A DNA stretch of 41,867 nucleotides from Willaertia magna (Eukaryota > Heterolobosea > Eutetramitea > Acrasida > Naegleriidae): contig CADWAF010001513.1 in assembly GCA_902984215.1 (NCBI GenBank), positions 1 to 41,867 on the forward strand. Direction: 5' to 3'. The position numbers and the translations under genes were made by a program. Below are positions 10,065 to 20,643 of the stretch, in pieces (position 1 is the stretch's first letter; every line of letters begins with the position of its first letter). The notes beneath the pieces were generated by a model. It searched no databases. It was not told the DNA's origin and was given only the letters and a program-made list of their open reading frames with translations.

Positions 10065-12554
10065 TTACTTATATTTCTTCTTTTCAATTAATTCAATTTC
10101 ATCTCCCTCTTCATCATCCTCAACATTATCTACAAATCTATCATCCAACAATAATGATTGACGTTGTTGATGATTTGCAATCACCTCATCACCATTCACA
10201 TAAGCAGTACTTGTAGTTATCGTACCACCTCTACCACCACTTTTATTACGTTTCCCTTTTTGTTGTTGTTGTAATTGTGGACTTAATTTTGGTGTAATGA
10301 AAGTATCTCTATTTAAATTTCTTTGATAAATTAAAGCAACTTCGAAAATGATAACTAAGATAGCAACACAACTTAAGGCAAATAATATTCCTGTGATGTT
10401 TACTCTACCAATTGCAGGTTGCACTTTTAGGTTCATTGAAAAGGATAAAGGTACATCTGCTGCATTATAGATAACAATTGAAATGGTATGACGTTGATTT
10501 CTTTTAATATCAATATTTTGTGCATCAATCACTTTGACAGGTTCATGTGATGTATTAAAATATGGAAAGATTTGATAATTTGTAAAGAAATCATGTAACT
10601 GTTTTAATTGTCCTTCTGATCTAGTAGAAGTATAACCATTCAAAATATTATAACCAATTTGTTTCATTGCAATTGCTTTTAACTCTCTTGAAGATAACTT
10701 GTCTTCAAAAAGTGAAACATTTAAAAATAGAAATGGAGTACCAACATTTGACAATCTATTAACTTCTAAATAGACATCTAATAAAGATGTTTTCTCTAAA
10801 ATGTCAATTTCAAATATAATTGTATCTCTTCCATAAATATATAAATCAGTAAAATTAACATTGTGTAATTCATTTAAAGTATAAGTAAATCTACCAACTG
10901 AACAATCATCATCAAAATAGTTTGGTTTACATTTACAAACTAATGATTCACAAGTACCTCTATTTGAACATTGATTTGGACATAAATTCTTATCATTTAA
11001 ATGATTCTCAGTGTGACATTTAGTATTACCTTCACATAAAACATCTCTTCCATTTGTATTCATCTCTTCTTTATTACTTTGTTTAGTTACCCAACGTTTC
11101 ATCATTTCAAACTTTGTTGATATCATATCCAAAGGTATAATACCATTATTATTATTATCAATAATTGGTTGATTTGGATTTCTTTCCATTCCTTCTTTGT
11201 ATAAAGTGTTGTATAAAATAAAATGTGTTAAACCACCAATAGATTTAAATCTTCCACCAATTTTATTATTTACATTAAAGAAACTACTAATTAATTGATT
11301 AAATATAATTTGATATTTCCAATTAATTAATTGTCTAATAAATTCATTCATTCCAAATAGATTTGAAGTTAAATGAAATTGTTCATTAAATAATAAAATT
11401 GGAATATTATTTTCTTGTAAAAGTTTAGGTATTATTTCACGTGACATGTCTAAATAATATTCTAAATGGAATAATTCATTTATACGTTTACTACAATGGT
11501 AAATTGTATTTAAATTTGGTAAAAATATATTTGTTAAATAATTATTTACATAATTAATTATAATTTGATTTCTAATTTGATATTCATTATTTTGTAATTC
11601 TCTAAAATCAAATGGTGATACATTTCCTGAATTTTTTAAAATATTTTCAATTATTTGATGACATGTATCAATTGTAAATGTTGATTTTTCTAAATTTGTT
11701 AAACAATTTTCATATAATTTATTATTATCAATCACTTGTCTATACATTGATAACCCTGTGACATAACTAAATTTTGTTAAACTAGCATATTGTAAAGTTG
11801 GTTGTAAAAATGGATTACCTAAAATTAAAGTAACATTTACATTTGTAAAATATTTTGTAAAATCTATATAAGATATATATTTTGATGTATATCCCAATGT
11901 ATAAAAATGTAAATTTGTATTTTCTGGATAATTTTTTAAAAACTCAACCATTGAACTTTCCAAATCAGAAATTACATATTGAGAAATTCCAGGAAATTTC
12001 CCGCTCTTCATATTTGCATTTTCTGGATATAAATTTTTTATATAATCCTCACTGTAGATTTTTGGAATAGAAAAACCAGTGCCTAAAGGACTATCTATAT
12101 ATAAGACATTTGAAAATTGATGGAATGAATTTGGATTATTAATGATACGTTTGACAGATTGGTTTGGATTGGCTTCAATGGAAAAGATACCATTTCCCTT
12201 TTAATTTTGTTATTTTAATTATTTGGTTGGTTTTAATAGTTGTCAATGTTTGTCAAAAAGTAAAAAAGAAATACTTACAGAAAATAATAATTCTGTAAAA
12301 CTACAACCTGGACCGGAATTTAAAATAATAATTAATTGATTTGACTTTTGATTTTGACAAGGAAAATACCAATAAAAAAGTTTTTCATCACCATCTCTTA
12401 TTGGTAAATGACCATAATATGATACAGGTAAATTACCACTTTGTTTATCAAATAAAGGTAAATCATTTAATTGATTTTTAGTAAATTTAAATACTTGATT
12501 GTGACAAAATGACAATAGCAATAAGAGAAAAAAGATGAAAATAATTGTTTTCAT
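10065..12554 (-). CDS. Membrane-anchored S10 serine carboxypeptidase-like pseudoenzyme with EGF-like module
   Basis: Two exons, 12279-12554 and 10065-12197, with an 81-nt GT-AG intron; 802 aa. The start at 12554 gives a textbook signal peptide (hydrophobic LLLLLS core). The S10 fold is clear from NSGPGCS (oxyanion region, normally NGGPGCS), GNGIFSIE, and PLGTGFS. The nucleophile motif GESYAG is replaced by GYTSKY near residue 195, and the region that should hold the catalytic Asp reads NEQFHLTSN (Asp to His). A His may survive in GGLTHF. An EGF-like module with six cysteines lies at ~494-525, a single transmembrane helix at ~688-712, and a Gln-rich, acidic cytosolic tail follows. At least two of three triad residues appear lost, so it is probably a cell-surface binding or receptor protein, not a peptidase. 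The catalytic loss rests on my alignment by eye. Confidence 0.85.
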
Positions 12555-13139
12555 ATTTTTTTTAATTTTTTTTTTGATTTTTCGGAGAGGGACTTCGCCG
12601 GGTGTGTTGTATGAGGTAAGAGGGATGGAACAGGATAGAAATTTGATGGACTCCCTTGTAGGGGTTTTGTAATGCATTCTTATTTTTATCCTTATTTGCA
12701 AACAGTGTGACAGTAAAGTGTAAAGAAGAAGTATCTTCTACCCTCTCATTGGTTTTGTTGATATAAAATAAAAATCGTACTGTGCTAATGATGTTTATTT
12801 TAACAAGTGGAATTGGGTTCGTTAGGTCTCTTGGATATGCAAGAATATAAAACTTTTCTTCATGGTGAAAGAGAAGTCGGTTTTTCCTGCAACAACCATT
12901 TCACTTGTCAAATACGTTATAGACGACACCCAAATCAAAAAAATATTAAAATCACAAAAAAAAAATAAAGTCAATCATACAGTTGTTATTAGTTCCTCAA
13001 AAGTCAACATTTACTCTTCTCCAATTTTAACTGAAATAAATTGGTCTAATTAATTCTCTTCAAACTAAACATCTACTAGTAACCAATAATAAATTACCTT
13101 TAGTATATTTATTTAAAATAATTATTTAAAATAATTTAA
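12555..13139. other. Intergenic region between divergent S10-like and BAR-RhoGAP genes
   Basis: 585 bp. It holds the promoters of both neighbours, including an ATTGG (inverted CCAAT) element near 12748. A 63-codon ATG frame at 12862-13053 is present, with Lys-rich and Ser-rich content and no recognisable domain. It could be a small gene or simply leader sequence; I do not call it as a CDS. Confidence 0.4.
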
Positions 13140-15668
13140 ATGTCAAATTTTACAGATCCAAAAAAAAATTCATCATCCGCCAATTTAAAACCGGAGAAAA
13201 AAGGCTTTAAATTTCCTTTCATTAGAAAAACTAGTTCTGCTACGAATTTAAATAACACTCCTAATATACCTGAGAATTTAACTTCTATTCTAAATAACAG
13301 TAATAATAATCTTAACAATAATAATGAAGAAGATAATTCAGCATTATTAACACCAAGATCTAGATCTTTAATAAATCAATCTCCGAGATTAAAATTAGAA
13401 ACATCTTCATTAGAAGGTAGAATTAAAGAAATGGATTCAACAAATAATTTATATAAAAGTTGTCAAAATGGATATAAAGATTTTATAAAAGAAAGTGTTA
13501 ATACAGAAAGAACAGAACAATTTATTGGACAACAATTAATAAATTTAGGAAATAATATAAGTAAAGATGATGAATATTCAAAACATGTAAAATTTCTTTC
13601 CGATCAATTTGGCGCCAATTTAAAGGCTTTTGCAACCGCTAGAAAAGAATTGGTAAGTTCAATATTTTGTATTTATTATTAAATTAATAAATAAATATAA
13701 ACCATAATATAGAATAGAGATATTGAAGAGAAATATCTTAGATTAATGAATGATGTTATTCTAGATAATGAAAAGATGATGAAACAAGCCTTTGAAGATA
13801 ATTTTATTGAAGCTGAAGTAGAATATGAACTTCAATATAGAAATACAAAATATTTCTTAATGTTAAATGATTTAAAAAATAGTTTTACAAAATACTATGA
13901 TAATTGTTCTAAATTAATGGTTCTATTAAACAAACAATTAGATAGTGTTATAAATCAACAAATAGAACATTCTATCTTTACTTTCCCAAATCAGTTAGTT
14001 TCTGTAACTTCTTTACAAAATGGTTGGAATCAACAGACTTTAAATGAAATGCTTTCAAATTACTTTCCAACAAGAGAAGATGAAACTGTATTGTTTGGTG
14101 TTGATTTAAGAATTGTTTTAAAACGTTTTAATGAACCATTTGGTATACCTAAGCGTATTAAAGAATTAATTGAATTTATTGAAAATAATTATTTAGAAAT
14201 TGAAGGATTATTTAGAGTACCTGGTCATTCTAAAGGAATAGATGATTTAGCTGATAGAATTGACCAAGGAGAAATAATTGATTGGAGTACAATGGAATTA
14301 ATTAATAAACCTCATACTATTTGTGGTTTATTAAAGAAATATACTAGATCGTTACCTGAACCATTATTAACATTTGATTTATTTGATAAATTCATTGAAG
14401 TAGCTAAATTATACAATTCTAATCAATCAAATAGTTCAGAGATTGGTAAATTATTAAAACCATTGATTGATAAATTACCTTTAGAGAATTTTAATTTATT
14501 AGGAAGATTAGTTCAATTATTTAAACGTATAACTAGTAATGAAGGTAAAACTAAAATGTCACCTTCAAATTTAGCTCGTAGTTTTGGTACAAATTTATTA
14601 AAACTAAAAGAAGGAGATGATCAAAGAATGATGATGGAATTAGAACGTATTAATATTGTATGTGAAATGTTAATTGTACATTGCGACGAATTATTTATTG
14701 GACCATTAGATACAAAGTTAAATCAAAAGAGAAAATTAAAAGCAGATGAAATTGAAAAGTTAAAGAATAGTACAAGTAGTACTAATAATAATAATATTAA
14801 TAATACAAATAATATTTCACCAAATATACAAGAAAATGTAATTTCAGAGGGATCTGATGATGAAGAGAGTGAGCAAACTAATGACGGTAATAATAATAAC
14901 AATACATCAATAATTGTTTCTTCTCCATCTAATATTCCTCCTCTTTCATTAGGAAACAATAATGGAGAAACTTTAAAGAGATGGAATTCAATGATTGAAC
15001 AGAATAATCTTTCAGGAAGTGATTCTACTGTTAGTCCAATACAATCACCTAAATCTGCAACAACTGTGACTACGACTACTGTACATTTCACAACAAATGA
15101 TCCTAATTTAGAAGTACAATCAAAACGTGAAAGTTTACAAGGATGGATAGAGATATTAGATAAATCTCGTAAAAAGTATTATTATTTTAATCCATCAACT
15201 AATAAAACAAGTTGGAAACATCCACTATACCAAACAAGGAAAGAATTAAAAGAAGAATCAACAACTGCAAGTGTGACAGGAGTAAATAATAACTTAGAAA
15301 ATACTACTGAGATTAATACTGCTACTGCCAAAAACAATACAACAAATGAAACAACCTCAACCACCCCCAGTGAAGAGAAACAACATCATAGATTAGAACA
15401 TGTAACAAAACAAGATGATTCTGTAAATTTTAAAGAACTTAAATTCTTAATGGATTGTATTGGATTTTTAGAACAACAAAATTATACTCCTAAAGATTTT
15501 ACAATATTTTTGATAAGTCATTTAAATAATTATGATGGTGCATTAAAAGATAAATTAAAACAAATATTACAAGATGAATATCAATGGAAAGAAGATGTCA
15601 ATTTAACAATAGAACAATTAGAAAAATTAAAAACTACTTTACAAGAATTAGCCCAAAATTATCTATAA
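13140..15668 (+). CDS. BAR - RhoGAP - WW domain protein
   Basis: Two exons, 13140-13652 and 13713-15668, with a 60-nt GT-AG intron in phase 0; 822 aa. An N-terminal Asn/Ser-rich leader precedes a helical region (~85-290) whose heptad-like pattern and position fit a BAR dimerisation/membrane-curving domain. The RhoGAP domain begins with FGVDLRIVLKR at ~300, with the catalytic arginine finger Arg339 in GLFRVPGH, and continues with KPHTICGLLKKYTRSLPEPLLT and the MSPSNLARSFGTNLL block. A low-complexity Asn/Thr/Ser linker leads to one WW domain at ~645-677 (GWIEIL ... KYYYFN ... TSWKHP), and a helical C-terminal domain I do not recognise. Expected role: switching off Rho/Rac GTPases at curved membranes. 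BAR plus RhoGAP is a common pairing; adding a WW domain is less usual. Confidence 0.88.
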
Positions 15669-15762
15669 TAAAATTGTAAATTTTACTGTTAAATATTAAT
15701 TACACGATTCTTTTTTAAAAAAAAGGACCCATTTGGCATGTTGTTTTATTTCTACAGATAAA

Positions 15763-16074
15763 TTATTGTTGTTTAACATCTTTTAAAGCTACCTCTAATA
15801 TAAGTCTATCCATTTGTTCTTCTAATTCCGCTTTAAATGGATTAGATGTAACTTTTTTATTTGGTCTTTTAATTGTTCCGTTAGTTGGTTCTAATTGTTC
15901 TCGTATAGTATCACTAACAGCATAATCACGCATTAATAAACCATATCTAAAATAATCTGGTTTTTGTTTATCTCTAAATTCACTTTCAAAAAGACGTCTT
16001 GAATAATATGGACCAAATCCAATTCCTGCAATAACTAATGATAATGCACCCAATGGTAAAAGTGTTTGAGACAT
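15763..16074 (-). CDS. Probable mitochondrial complex I subunit NDUFA1/MWFE-like
   Basis: 103 aa in one exon. A single transmembrane helix lies near the N-terminus (residues ~5-23), followed by a basic segment and the sequence GLLMRDYAVSDT, which matches the HWSLMERDRRIS region of MWFE (NDUFA1), the small membrane subunit of NADH:ubiquinone oxidoreductase. Size, topology (short N-terminus, one helix, charged C-terminal tail) and this motif agree; the C-terminal extension is longer than in animals. Such short subunits diverge quickly, so a different small inner-membrane protein cannot be excluded. It is convergent with the RhoGAP gene, with 94 bp between the stops. Confidence 0.55.
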   Translation of the reverse strand: MSQTLLPLGALSLVIAGIGFGPYYSRRLFESEFRDKQKPDYFRYGLLMRDYAVSDTIREQLEPTNGTIKRPNKKVTSNPFKAELEEQMDRLILEVALKDVKQQ

Positions 16075-16405
16075 TTTTTAAAATAAAAAAAAATAAAAAA
16101 AACAATGAAAATGCATGTTGTTATTTTGACCGACTTTTTAGAGTTTAGTATTGATGATATGAATAAACAATTAAATTTAATTAATAATGCAAAGTAAGTG
16201 TTATAACTTCTTACTAAGCGTTTAGCTAAAAATTTCTAAAATACATATTACTTTTGTAAAATGTTCAAGTATTACACATGAAGTGAAATTTTTGTTGAAC
16301 ACTTCATCACCACTCTACACAACTGAATTATTATTGAAGAAAGAAATCAAAAAAAAAAACAATTTAATCTTCTATTAATATTAATAACAAATCTAGTTCA
16401 ATAAA
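16075..16405. other. Divergent promoter region, NDUFA1-like / CRY-DASH
   Basis: About 330 bp. A 30-codon ATG frame lies at 16105-16197 and ends in a donor-like AAAGTAAGTG at 16191-16200. It may be an upstream ORF or an untranslated first exon of the photolyase gene, but I find no coding reason to join it. Nothing else is recognisable. Confidence 0.4.
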
Positions 16406-18037
16406 ATGTATAGAAATATTCTAGTTTGGTTCAGAAATGATTTAAGAATTCATGATAACGAAGCCTTACTCACAGCCATTAAAAATCTTTCCAATAATAA
16501 TAATAAATCAAACAAATCAAAAGGAACTATTACAACAAACATTACAAACAATTTTATTCTTCCATTTTACTGTTTTGATAAAAGAATGTTTGAATTTTCA
16601 AAAATTGGTAATTTTCGTAAAACTGGAATAAAAAGAACAAAATTTTTAATGGAAAGTATTTTAAATTTACAAAATAATTTAAAAAAACAATTTAATTGTC
16701 CTTTAATTATACAACATGGATATCCAGAAGATATTATTCCAAATTTAGTTAAAGAATTTAATATTTCACATATTTATGTTCATAAAGAAGTTACTTCTGA
16801 AGAAATTTTAGTTGAAAATAATTTAGAAAGAAATTTACAATTAAAATTTAATGAAATGCCAAAAATCAAATATTTTTGGGGTCACACTCTAATTCACAAA
16901 GATGATTTACCATTTGAAGTGAAAGACATGCCAAATGTCTTTACACAATTTAGAACTAAAGTTGAATCAAACTGGAAAGTTAGAGAATGTATCTCAATTC
17001 CAAAACAAGTAATATTTAAAGATTTTCCAAAAATTAATGAAGAAAAATATTGTAAAATACCAAACTATACAGAATTAGGTTTTACAAAAGAAGAAGAACA
17101 AGAAGAATTAATTGAAGATGAAAGAAGTGTAATGAAATTTATTGGTGGTGAAGATGAAGCATTAAAACAAATACAAAACTATTTATGGAATAAAGATTTA
17201 TTAAAAACATATAAAGAAACTAGAAATGGTTTAATTGGAAGTGATTATAGTAGTAAAATAAGTCCATGGTTATCAATTGGTTGTTTATCGCCAAGATTTA
17301 TTTATTTTGAAATTAAAAGATATGAAAAGGAAAGAATTTCAAATCAAAGTACTTATTGGTTGATATTTGAAATGTTATGGAGAGATTTCTTTAGATTTTT
17401 TGGTGAAAAGTTTGGAAATAATTTATTTAAATTAAGTGGAATAAGTCACTTGTTTCTTAAGAATACTACTAATAACAATAATTATAACAAAGAACACTGG
17501 AGGTTAGATAAAGAGTTAATTGATAAATGGATAGATGGATTAACTGGATATCCATTTGTTGATGCAAATATGATTGAATTAAAAAGAACAGGATGGATGT
17601 CAAATAGAGGTAGACAAAATGTTGCAAGTTTTTTAACAAAAGATTTAAAAATTGATTGGAGAATTGGTGCAGAATATTTTGAATCTAAATTATTAGATTA
17701 TGATGTAACATCTAATTGGGGGAATTGGTTATATTGTGCTGGTGTTGGTTCAGATCCAAGGGAAGATAGATATTTCAATGTAATTAAACAAGGTTATGAT
17801 TATGATTTTGAAGGATGTTTTGTAAAGTTATGGATTCCAACATTGTGTAAAGTTCCACAACAATTTATTCATGCTCCTTTCTTAATGTCTTTAAAAGAAC
17901 AACAGAATGCTCAATGTGTGGTTGGAAAGGATTATTGTGGACCAGTGGTAGAAACAAAAGGATTTAAAGGAGGAAATGATATGAAGAATTATAAACACAA
18001 AATGAAAGGAAATTGGAATGAAAGAGTTAGAAAATAA
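16406..18037 (+). CDS. cry-DASH: CRY-DASH photolyase/cryptochrome
   Basis: 543 aa in one exon. The N-terminal alpha/beta domain starts VWFRNDLRIHDNEAL, then FYCFDKRMFE and QHGYPEDII, where the MTHF-type antenna normally sits. The C-terminal FAD domain shows TRNGLIGSDYSSKISPWLS, STYWLIFEMLWRDFFRF, VDANMIELKRTGWMSNRGRQ, NVASFL, YDVTSNWGNW and AGVGSDPREDRYFN. The WRDFFRF, MSNRGRQNVASF and NWGNW versions are diagnostic of the DASH subfamily, which repairs cyclobutane pyrimidine dimers (mainly in single-stranded or looped DNA) using blue/UV-A light. No long cryptochrome tail is present, only a short basic C-terminus. I see no strong presequence, although DASH proteins are organellar in several lineages. 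Confidence 0.95.
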   Translation: MYRNILVWFRNDLRIHDNEALLTAIKNLSNNNNKSNKSKGTITTNITNNFILPFYCFDKRMFEFSKIGNFRKTGIKRTKFLMESILNLQNNLKKQFNCPLIIQHGYPEDIIPNLVKEFNISHIYVHKEVTSEEILVENNLERNLQLKFNEMPKIKYFWGHTLIHKDDLPFEVKDMPNVFTQFRTKVESNWKVRECISIPKQVIFKDFPKINEEKYCKIPNYTELGFTKEEEQEELIEDERSVMKFIGGEDEALKQIQNYLWNKDLLKTYKETRNGLIGSDYSSKISPWLSIGCLSPRFIYFEIKRYEKERISNQSTYWLIFEMLWRDFFRFFGEKFGNNLFKLSGISHLFLKNTTNNNNYNKEHWRLDKELIDKWIDGLTGYPFVDANMIELKRTGWMSNRGRQNVASFLTKDLKIDWRIGAEYFESKLLDYDVTSNWGNWLYCAGVGSDPREDRYFNVIKQGYDYDFEGCFVKLWIPTLCKVPQQFIHAPFLMSLKEQQNAQCVVGKDYCGPVVETKGFKGGNDMKNYKHKMKGNWNERVRK

Positions 18038-18430
18038 TACAAAAGATTGTCTTAAAATATTTTCACTCATCTGCTCTTAAACATAACCCCTCTGAGACTA
18101 TTTCCCTGTTTGAATTTAAATGGAAAGATTTTCATAAATAAATTATTTGTAAAAACTTTTAAGTCAATTAAAAAGATCTGGGCTTTCTATCTCTGTAACA
18201 AGTTCCAAATGAATTATGTTTGTTAAAGTCAATAAAGTAAAAGTATTTGATTATCTTGAAAGTGAATTTGTTGACGTTAAAGGAGGATTGTCGCTTTTTT
18301 GTTTTACCGTTGGATTTAATTGCTTGGTCAACCTGGTTTTGAAAGATCAATTAATAAACATTCACATAAAATTTTACGAAGAAATAAAACATAATTCAAA
18401 AATAATTTTTTATTTTACATTTACACAATT
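18038..18430. other. Convergent intergenic region with weak ORFs
   Basis: About 390 bp between the stops of CRY-DASH and the NBR1-like gene. An 83-codon frame at 18216-18467 (+) and a 60-codon frame at 18168-18350 (-) overlap each other; neither has a recognisable domain, and the first runs into the opposite-strand NBR1-like CDS. Most likely 3' UTR sequence. Confidence 0.4.
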
Positions 18431-19921
18431 TTATAATTGTTGTGAAGATTCCAAAATAAACTTTTGAACAGTCTTTGTAATATCTCCTCCATTATCATCT
18501 AAAATCTCTGCTAATCTTTCCTTCTTTGACAAACCCATTATTGATAACATATTTAATTCATTTTCATACTTCTTCATCAATTCAGCAACTCTATTCTCTC
18601 TACTATCTTCTTCATCTTCATCATCACTATCAATATCCTTAATATCAATATTTTGAAAATATTGTTCTTGTTGATTTGGAACTAAAAATTGTTGTTGTTG
18701 ATAAATTTGTTGTTGTTGCATTTGAGGTGACATTTGTGGAAAGAGAGCAGAAAGATCAAGCCATAAAGTTGCCCCAAACATTTCATTCTTTGGACTTTCC
18801 AATCTAAAGAAAGCTTTAACCTTTCCTTCCTTTTGTGGTAACCTAATCTCAACAGAAACCTCAACATCTTGATTAGGTAAAGCAATAGGTACATTACTTC
18901 TAATAATTTCAATATCTTTTGCATCTAAAACAGCTAAATGAGTACCAATTGGCCAAGCTGAACTTCCAGTGTTTTTAATTAACCACTTCTTTGTGATAAC
19001 ATCACCTGGTTTAACAATTGTATTATCTTCAAAATTTAGATCTCTAAGGAATCTTGCACTTGGTGGTTCATCTTTAAGATCTTCAGGGACTCTATTTACA
19101 GGGATAAATGTCCAAGATTCTTCTAATGTGTTGGATTGGTTACTTTTATTTTGTTGTTGTTTTAATTGTTCTAATTGTTGTTGTTGTAATCTTTCCTGTT
19201 CTTGTTGTTTTAGTCTTTCTTGTTGTCTTAATCTTTCTAGTTCTTGTTGCTTTCTAATCATTTCTTGTTCTTCTTCTAATTGTTTTTTAGCATTACGTAA
19301 TGCTTCTTGTTCATGTATTATTCTCTGTTTTTCTTCTTCTTCTTCCTTCTTCTTTAATAATTCTAAATAACGTAATCGTTCTTGTGAATCAATTGTTGGT
19401 TGTTGTTGTGGTTGAGTTGTAACAGTATTATTAGTACCGTTATTAGTGGTAGCATTAACATTAGATGCGTTATTATTAGTAGTTTTGCCATTGTTAGAAT
19501 TACCGCCACCTGAAGTAACATCTTTCCATAGATTTGAAACTCTTTGATTAATTTCCTTTAAAACATCTTCACCAGTTTTATTTGGAACTCTATTGCGGAA
19601 TTGGATTTGAAGATCAGGTGTAGAGAAGAAGGTTTTTGCATCATTCCATTCTTGTTCCGTTGAAACTGTAATAAAATCACCTTCATCATCTTTATAAGTT
19701 AAAACAGTATTCTTCATATCTAATGATAAAGATAAATTAAATATTTTCGTTAGTTGTTGACAAAATTGATCTAAATTAATTGATTTATCAATTTTAAATC
19801 TTCTAATATGATCTTTAGTTTTAGCTTTAACAGTTATAGTATTAGTAGCATTGCTATTATTGCTATTGCTTAAACTATAATTGCTACTGGTATTGCTTCT
19901 ATCCATATAATTTGAATTCAT
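18431..19921 (-). CDS. NBR1/p62-like selective autophagy receptor (PB1 - coiled coil - LIR - FW - UBA)
   Basis: 496 aa, single exon. Residues ~28-105 form a PB1 domain (basic KDHIRRFKID, later the acidic YKDDEGDF OPCA-like part and EQEWNDAKTFF). A long Glu/Gln-rich coiled coil (~165-255) follows. At 267-273 the sequence EESWTFI fits an LC3-interacting region (acidic residues before W-x-x-I, Trp270). Next is the FW (NBR1 four-tryptophan) domain, ~285-400, with VKPGDVITKKWLIKNTGSSAWP and FGATLWLDL. A UBA domain ends the protein (MLSIMGLSKKERLAEILDDNGGDI). NBR1 proteins bind ubiquitylated cargo through UBA, polymerise through PB1 and bind Atg8 through the LIR. The ZZ zinc finger usually found between PB1 and FW in NBR1/p62 is absent, its place taken by the coiled coil. 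Confidence 0.85.
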   Translation of the reverse strand: MNSNYMDRSNTSSNYSLSNSNNSNATNTITVKAKTKDHIRRFKIDKSINLDQFCQQLTKIFNLSLSLDMKNTVLTYKDDEGDFITVSTEQEWNDAKTFFSTPDLQIQFRNRVPNKTGEDVLKEINQRVSNLWKDVTSGGGNSNNGKTTNNNASNVNATTNNGTNNTVTTQPQQQPTIDSQERLRYLELLKKKEEEEEKQRIIHEQEALRNAKKQLEEEQEMIRKQQELERLRQQERLKQQEQERLQQQQLEQLKQQQNKSNQSNTLEESWTFIPVNRVPEDLKDEPPSARFLRDLNFEDNTIVKPGDVITKKWLIKNTGSSAWPIGTHLAVLDAKDIEIIRSNVPIALPNQDVEVSVEIRLPQKEGKVKAFFRLESPKNEMFGATLWLDLSALFPQMSPQMQQQQIYQQQQFLVPNQQEQYFQNIDIKDIDSDDEDEEDSRENRVAELMKKYENELNMLSIMGLSKKERLAEILDDNGGDITKTVQKFILESSQQL

Positions 19922-20643
19922 TTTCTTTCCAACTAACCCACCAGAAAGCCTTTGTTATTGCTGTATGATTGTTCTTTTTATTTTTTTCTATTTGAATTTG
20001 GGTCTAAAAATACGCAGAACAACAACGCGTTACATTCATTTGGTTGCTTGGAAGGTAAATAGAATTCTGAAAAAAAAGTGTTGTAACGATTGAAAAGGAA
20101 TTAATCTAAAAATTGTTTGGAAGAAAGTACATGCTTAAGGAATGTTTGGTGACAAAAGGTGGTTCCACAAAGTAATCAAGCAGTGTTATAGATTATCACT
20201 GAATAATTGCTTAAGCAACTGTTCAATAACAATTACAATTTAATGGTATTAGGTACCAAGAAATAACTAGGAACAGCATTGAGCAATAACCATAATTGCG
20301 TGTTGATTTGTAAATCCTACTCCCCTAATTACAATAATTAAAACACTGTAAAAGTGGCGCACGTATTTAAAATGGTTTCACTAACACAAAAAAACAGTGT
20401 CACACCGCTAATATAGGGGTATACTTGCTCTATAACCGCGCACTCCTGTCTATTGCGGCTTTACCGACTCGTTTAAAAAATATTACGAAAGTAAAAAATA
20501 GCAGAACAACTTTACGCTCCTGCACTACTACTAACTAACAAACCCTTGAAAAACTAACTAGTAGTAATATAATTGTTGTTATTCGGAAAGAGGAAAGCTT
20601 GTACATATAGTCTTGATAATTAAATAAATACTAGTTAAAAAAA
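19922..20643. other. Long divergent intergenic region, GC-richer than average
   Basis: 722 bp separate the NBR1-like and RCC1-like genes. The part around 20340-20530 is visibly GC-richer than other spacers (GTGGCGCACG, ACCGCGCACTCC, TTGCGGC) and has a short CCGC/GCGG inverted repeat near 20437-20459. I find no tRNA, snRNA or ORF of note. It may hold a longer regulatory region or an unrecognised small RNA. Confidence 0.4.

Noticed and set aside
12862..13053. 63-codon ORF
   Set aside because: No domain, no homologous pattern and lies in a promoter region; kept only as a note.
13601..13625. TTTGGCGCC E2F-like word
   Set aside because: It lies inside the BAR-RhoGAP coding sequence and is explained by the codons there.
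14723..15091. 122-codon minus-strand ORF
   Set aside because: Antisense to the low-complexity linker of the RhoGAP protein; composition only.
16105..16197. Possible first exon for CRY-DASH ending at a GTAAGTG donor
   Set aside because: The downstream ATG already gives a complete DASH N-terminus and no acceptor joins it in frame convincingly.
18216..18467. 83-codon ORF
   Set aside because: Overlaps the NBR1-like CDS on the other strand and has no recognisable domain.
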